Assembly: GCF_048569485.1 (NCBI RefSeq)
Contig: NC_134357.1
Span: 234,394,735-234,458,734 of the forward strand
Direction of reading: 5' to 3'
DNA: 64,000 bases
Source: Anomaloglossus baeobatrachus
Lineage: Eukaryota > Chordata > Amphibia > Anura > Aromobatidae
In this document: piece by piece, positions 59,354-64,000 of the stretch
Layout: each line of letters opens with the position of its first letter
Numbering within the stretch: the first letter of the stretch is position 1
The notes under the pieces: model-generated
What the model was told of the DNA's origin: nothing
The model's database searches: none
What the model saw: the letters and a program-made list of their open reading frames with translations, nothing else
Position numbers and translations under genes: made by a program

Positions 59354-59995
59354 TATATGGAGAGAAGGTATGCACACCAGTGACTATGTAAGGGGAATAC
59401 ATGTAATAGCAGTAACTGCTGTGTGAATACTGGCCTCAAAAATACAATAGCTACATGGAAAAATGACTATGGAATCTGCATTACTGCCATGAAATATGAA
59501 TAAAGAGAAATTTAGCTATTGAATTGATCAATGCAACACAGCCCCAAAACCTCTTCACGGTATTCTCTTATTATTGGGGTCCCTAGCTAGTGTGTGTCCT
59601 CTCATGCACTGGTGTGCATACCTTCTCTCCATATAGTGATTTTTTTTTTTGTTTTTTGCACCCAGTTCAGACTCAGAATGGAGTTCCAGACGTTATTTCT
59701 TTATTTGATAGTAGTCTTTAGTTTGTGAACCCGACCCCACTTATACCTTGCCGGTCCACATTATACATACTGTATATAACCTGGGTCTCAGCTTCCCATA
59801 CCTGGTAAGTTTTTTAACTGCATGAGAGGACACACACTAGTTAGGGACCCCAATAATAAGAGAATACCGTGAAGAGGTTTTGGGGCTCTGTTGCATTGCT
59901 CAATTCAATAGCTAAATTTCTCTTTATTCATATTTCATGGCAGTAATGCAGATTCCATAGTCATTTTTCCATGTAGCTATTGTATTTTTCAGGCC
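59354..59995. repeat. Palindromic repeat, second copy of the 53090-53484 family
   Basis: The arms at about 59445-59605 and 59818-59990 are inverted and near identical (both with TGAATAAAGAGAAATTTAGC or its complement). A second inverted pair lies at 59354-59385 and 59606-59637 (ATATGGAGAGAAGGTATGCA). The loop carries GCACCCAGTTCAGACTCAGA and CGTTATTTCTTTATTT, as in the first copy at 53090. Confidence 0.85.
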
Positions 59996-60024
59996 AGGTC
60001 CAGGTCACCACAGGGAACAGCAGA

Positions 60025-60027
<3 letters not shown>

Positions 60028-60092
<65 letters not shown>
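60028..60092. repeat. (GT)n microsatellite
   Basis: About 32 GT units. The open frame of Cys-Val repeats here is an artefact. Confidence 0.95.
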
Positions 60093-60095
<3 letters not shown>

Positions 60096-61985
60096 AGCGC
60101 GTGCGCACCTGCAGGGTCTGCTCTCACAATCAATGGGGAAGGTTCGGTTCTCCATTCAATGTGACAGCAGTATGGGATCAACGTGGGCCCCCTAACTGGA
60201 TTACGGCGGACCAGGATTAGAGCTTTGATAGGGATATAAATTGGAAAAGAGGGTGTCTCTTGTCTTTATTTATTGAATAATGTTCTCTTTTTATTTCTTT
60301 TCAAGTTTTCTCTTGGGGAACATCGTAGGACCTCACCATGGTTTATGGCGGACCTTTTTTTTTATTTATACAAAATCATCAATTTATTTGAACGAGGGCT
60401 GGAATCGGGGGATTTTTTTGTTCAAATAAGCTTTGTTATTCTCCTTTCATCTACTGGATTAGTAATGGTGGTGTCTGCTAGACGACACCCATTACTAATA
60501 ACAGGGCTTGATTCCAGCTGGAGCTGGCATCAACCCGACAAATATTACCCCGTTTGCCACCGCACCAGGGCAACGGGAAGAGCTGGGTCCACCACCAGAA
60601 TTGCTGCATCTAATGGATGCGCCATTTCTGGGGCGGCTGTGTGCTGCTATTGTTAGGTTGAAAAGGGCCAAATAACCATGGCCCTTCTCACCCTAATATC
60701 AGCCCCCAGTTGTCTGCTGTACCATGGTTGGCTTTAGTAAAATGGAGGGGACCCACGTCATTTTTTTTAATCTAAAATCCAAATACTGACACACAACTAG
60801 AAGTAGCCGTGGGACGAGCCTATGATGACCTAGACGTCTCGACACAGCCGGAGAACTAAATACTCTAACAGAGAGAAATGTAAAAAAGATAATCTGCCTC
60901 GGAATAGTCAGCAAAGACATAGATAGCCCCCCACATGTAAGGATTATGGTGATATAGGAAAAAACAATACGTAGCTAGAGAACAGAGTCAGCAAAGATGA
61001 GGCTCAAAACTATCTGCATAGGAAAGACCACTGACTGCAGCCGTAAAAACCCTAATAAATACCAGCACGTCTAACATGGAAAAATACTGAGCCTGAACAG
61101 GCTCTCCCCCGCTATATCAGTACTCTGGTATTACTAGGATCCAAGAAAAACATTGATATAGAGAGGGGACTGAATATTGTACCTAGCATGACAAAACACA
61201 ATACATAACAGAACATGGAGCAAGGTACACAGATACTCCCAGCAGGGAATAATCCAATTCCACCAGGGAAGTTCTGAGAGGAGTTCTGGTAGACACAGAG
61301 AACAGGGCTTGTTTCAGGAAGTCCTTAGAACACAGGAAATACAATTGAGCACCGGCAAGGAACAAAAAGGAGACTATATAGTTATATAGGCCCAAACCAA
61401 AATGGCCTGATTGCAAATTCTACTCAGCTGTCCAGTTCCCACTCAGCAAGTCAGCTGCATTATCAGCACTGACCACAAGAGGGAGCCCCAAACTGGAATT
61501 TAATTCAAATGTATTCACAACAGGACCCCCTCTATTTGAAATAACCAGCCAAGGTACAGCAGAGAGCTGAGTGTTTCAGCCTGCAGTTTCTGCTGTTCCT
61601 GTCCTGGCTATGAAAATTGGAGGGGACCCCACATCATTTATTTTTATTTTATTTATTTTTTTTAAATTAAAAAATAAAAATGTTGTAAAACAGCTGGCCA
61701 AGCTAGCTATCTCTATATTGTTATTCTGTTCTGTCTATTTTATATGTTCTTTCTTTATATCCCTATCTATCTTATATGTTCTATCTATCTAATCTGTGCT
61801 ATCTACAGTATCTATATCTATGTATAATTTTTCAGGCTTTGCATATCTTTTCCACATTAAAAAAACATTCATTTCAGTATCATGCATTTTTTACCGGTAC
61901 CAGTCACACGGATGTCACATGGGACGACCATACCGGTATGTGTGGCTTGCACCTGTTTAAACACGGACGTCTGAAAGGGGCCTTA

Positions 61986-62411
61986 ATCTGTATTCCCATA
62001 TTGTCATGATCAAGGTCATGTGACCGACACGTTGGCCCACTGCCTTACCCAGATTTACCTATTGATGGCATTGAAATAAATGTTATTTTCATTTGATATG
62101 CTTTATTTCTGTCTCTACACTTCAAGATCATACTGCATAGTCACAGAAATAACCATAAGAAAAGCAGTAAGTCCCTGAGGAAGATAGTTTACCAGGGAAA
62201 CGCATGGAAACCTACTTCTCTCTTTGTCTTCTTGGTTGTGAACGGGCGTTTATGTATACCATTTGAAAAATCCTTATAATTTCACCATTACTTGATGTTG
62301 CAATTACTTTATTCAATCATATTCTTATTTTATGATTTGATTTACTGACTACAACCATGTTTCGATTTGGGCATACTGTGCGTTTACTGATTGTATGATT
62401 ATTTCTGTGAC
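61986..62411 (+). mobile_element. Penelope-like tail, possible
   Basis: Plus-strand CCCTGAGGA...GAAACGCATGG (62173-62206) resembles the hammerhead-bearing tails elsewhere in the window. AATAAATGTTATTTTC lies upstream. No coding part was found. Confidence 0.35.
62175..62201 (+). ncRNA. Hammerhead-like boxes without a convincing stem II
   Basis: CTGAGGA (62175-62181) and GAAAC (62197-62201) are spaced as in hammerheads, but the 15 bases between them do not form a clear hairpin. Probably a worn copy. Confidence 0.3.
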
Positions 62412-63036
62412 TTAAAAGGGGTTATCCGGCTTATTTTGACTTTTTTTCATTATTACCCTATTGGGCTACATTGGGGCAGGTAAGTAGATAGAGACCACTT
62501 ACCTGCTCCACTGTCAGCCCCTCTCCCCCGGCTCAGAGGGGTCATGTGACCGCTCCTGCCGCGATTTGGCTGCTTCCGGTCATTTCATGTCAACATAGGC
62601 AGGACAACATGGTCCGTGTGTGTTTGTGTGCGTGGGTGGGGGGAGGGTTGCAGAGCCTGATGTGATGTGGGGTGAAGAGTTCGATGTGTGTGTGTGTATG
62701 TGGGGGGGGGGCGCAGAGCCCGATGTGGGGCTGTTATTTCCAATGCTAGAGTGATAACAGGTCAGGTGCTGGGCAGAATACTGACAGGGAATGTGTGCAG
62801 GGGGCGGGGCTGGACAGTGAGGCCGGGCGGTGCCAGCTCTGACTGAGGTTTTGCACAGGAAGTGGTCAGTTTGCTGGAGCTGAATGTAAACAAAGAGCTG
62901 CAGAGAATAAAGGGATAATTCAAGAGGAACAAAAGTTAGAAAACAAAAAATAACAATGTAGGGGTGTTTTATATGACAATACAGCACAGATAAACGCAAC
63001 ATTTTTTGGTAAGCTAATGTCGGACAACTCCTTTAA
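62412..63036. mobile_element. TTAAAGG-type MITE (T2/Kolobok-like)
   Basis: The left end TTAAAAGGGGTTATCCGGCT and right end (inverted) TTAAAGGAGTTGTCCGACAT fit the TTAAAGGRR signature of Xenopus T2 MITEs, with TTAA at both ends. It is 625 bp, GT-rich in its middle (62608-62710), with no transposase. Two GGGGCGG/GCCGGGCGG words occur at 62800-62830. Confidence 0.85.
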
Positions 63037-63215
63037 GAATGAACATGTTCTTGATATTTTTTGTATATTACCTGTCTTGGTATATATCTATTTTGTGACC
63101 TAAAGGAGAATTGAGCAGCTTTATCTTGTGCTACTAATTGGAATTTGTGTGAATTAAAAACACAATTTTATGTGATTTTATAATGTTTCGACTTTATGAT
63201 ATTTTTGGATACAAG

Positions 63216-64000
63216 GGGCTGCTGCTGATAAGTCTTTGGCCTTACCCAGAAAGAAACAAGACAGGTTGATGAAACTTTACATTTATTCCACATACTCTCC
63301 ACTGATGTCAACAAACTTCTTACATCGGTATTCCAAGTTCTGTAAGCCTAGCAAAAAGAAGGATTTTGGTTTTGCCTCAAACCAAGCATCCGTAGCAGCC
63401 ATGGCATCAGAAATGGTGTGAAATTTGGTACCCTTGAGGTGTTTCTTCATGTTTGGAAAGAGATGGTAGTTGGAGGGAGCTAGAGCTGGTCAATAAGGTG
63501 GGTGGTCAGCCAGCTAAAAGGTCGGCTCTGCAATTTTTGCCATAGTCACTTGTGCAGTGTGAGTAAAGGCCTTGTCTTGCAGGAACAAGATTCCTTTGGA
63601 CAGCTTGCCATGCTTTTTAGCCTTCAGAGCTGCCTTCAATTGGTCTAAAAGTTCAATGTAATACCTTGCATTGATTGTGGAACCCATTTGAAGGTAGTCC
63701 ACTAGCAGGACACTCTCCTTATCCCAGAACACAGACACCATCACTTTAGTGGCTGATTTTTGCAAACTGAACTTCTTTGGACGAGGAGAACCACTGTGCA
63801 TCCATTTTTAACTGCTCCTTGTTTTCAGGGCCATACAGGTAAATCCAGGTCTCATCCATAGTAACCAGTCAATCCAGGAAGTTCTTATCAGTCCGGAAAC
63901 GCTGACATATGGACCGGATGTTTTCACTCACATGCTTCTCTGATCTGTTGTCAAACATTTGGGGACCCACTTTGCAGATACCTTCCTCATGTTCAAATGT
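63216..64000 (-). mobile_element. Mariner-like element, degenerate, cut by the window edge
   Basis: The left end near 63216 reads AAGGGGCTGCTGCTGATAAG, a mariner-type terminal stretch. The minus-strand frame at 63514-63801 reads RPKKFSLQKSATKVMVSVFW, DKESVLLVDYLQMGSTINARY and LFLQDKAFTHTAQ (the QD is the second catalytic Asp). The next block, LAPSNYHLFP (about 63455-63490), has Asn where the third catalytic Asp of mariner DD34D enzymes sits. Upstream to 64000 the frame is broken by several stops (TWIYLYGPENKEQLK is recognisable at about 63805-63850). The 5' end lies outside. Confidence 0.88.

Larger units (their letters stand above)
58707..61982. mobile_element. Long TTA-flanked MITE-like element (TTTCAGACGTCCGTG ends) with nested insertions
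   Basis: TTA at 58704-58706 and 61983-61985 flanks ends TGCCGGTTTCAGACATCCAT and, inverted, GGCCCCTTTCAGACGTCCGT. CACACGTACCG and CACGGAC words repeat near both ends. The inside holds a palindrome (59354-59995), a (GT)n tract, a repeat-like part with CTGGAGCTGGCATCAACCC and CCACCGCACCAGGGCAACGG (60510-60570), and an insertion at about 60778-61600 that contains ACCACAAGAGGGAGCCCC and looks like part of another repeat. No transposase was seen. Confidence 0.75.

Noticed and set aside
60778-61600. Possible solo LTR
   Set aside because: The composition is suggestive, but I found no paired ends or target duplication, so it is left as unassigned repeat.
58245-64000. KRAB-like or other 5' exon of the zinc-finger gene
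   Set aside because: I looked on the minus strand and found no convincing exon; most of the stretch is transposon sequence.

Overview
This is a vertebrate nuclear window that looks like a frog or toad genome (inferred). One host gene is visible, a C2H2 zinc-finger gene on the minus strand. Its 9-finger last exon and acidic upstream exon resemble amphibian zinc-finger genes. Nearly everything else is transposon sequence: about ten Tc1/mariner insertions from at least nine terminal-repeat families, two hAT transposases, two long L1/Tx1-type LINEs, several Penelope-like elements (PLEs), one LTR retrotransposon fossil, and many MITEs flanked by TTA or TTAA. MITEs with TTAAAGG ends are well known from Xenopus. 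The species itself cannot be read from the window.

Layout. 1-3.4 kb: a minus-strand hAT transposase split by a smaller hAT-like element with an 8-bp target duplication. 3.4-9.2 kb: MITEs and a TTAA-flanked element. 9.2-10.8 kb: a degenerate Tc1. 10.8-14.7 kb: PLE fragments in both orientations, two with hammerhead-ribozyme-like cores. 14.8-16.1 kb: another Tc1. 16.1-21 kb: MITEs, a 145-bp tandem repeat and a second hAT copy. 21.6-23.4 kb: a Tc1 holding a palindromic insertion. 23.5-32.6 kb: an old L1-type LINE split by a 3-kb TTAA element. 32.6-35.2 kb: a candidate SINE and a MITE with a minisatellite. 35.7-58.2 kb: the zinc-finger gene. 58.7-62 kb: a long TTA-flanked MITE-like element. 62-64 kb: a PLE-like tail, a TTAAAGG MITE and a mariner cut by the window edge.

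The zinc-finger gene has two visible coding exons, 58136-58244 and 35717-36684. Their splice sites match in phase (one base carried out, two bases supplied). The intron between them is about 21.4 kb and is packed with nested transposons: two Tc1 copies of one family meeting at a (TA)n tract, one holding a young LINE; a third Tc1 split by a PLE, an LTR element and a small palindromic repeat; an apparently whole Tc1 with an uninterrupted transposase; and two Tc1 fragments. The 5' exons of the gene lie beyond the right edge or were not recognised.

The most interesting signals are these: a recurring set of TTA-flanked MITE families with similar end organisation; hammerhead-like cores in PLE tails, including a palindromic head-to-head pair with its own 12-bp duplication; MITEs that carry minisatellites; perfect inverted repeats around long (TA)n tracts; a young LINE whose 1265-residue ORF2 is open; and a Tc1 that looks complete. 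I saw no rRNA or tRNA genes and no CRISPR array.
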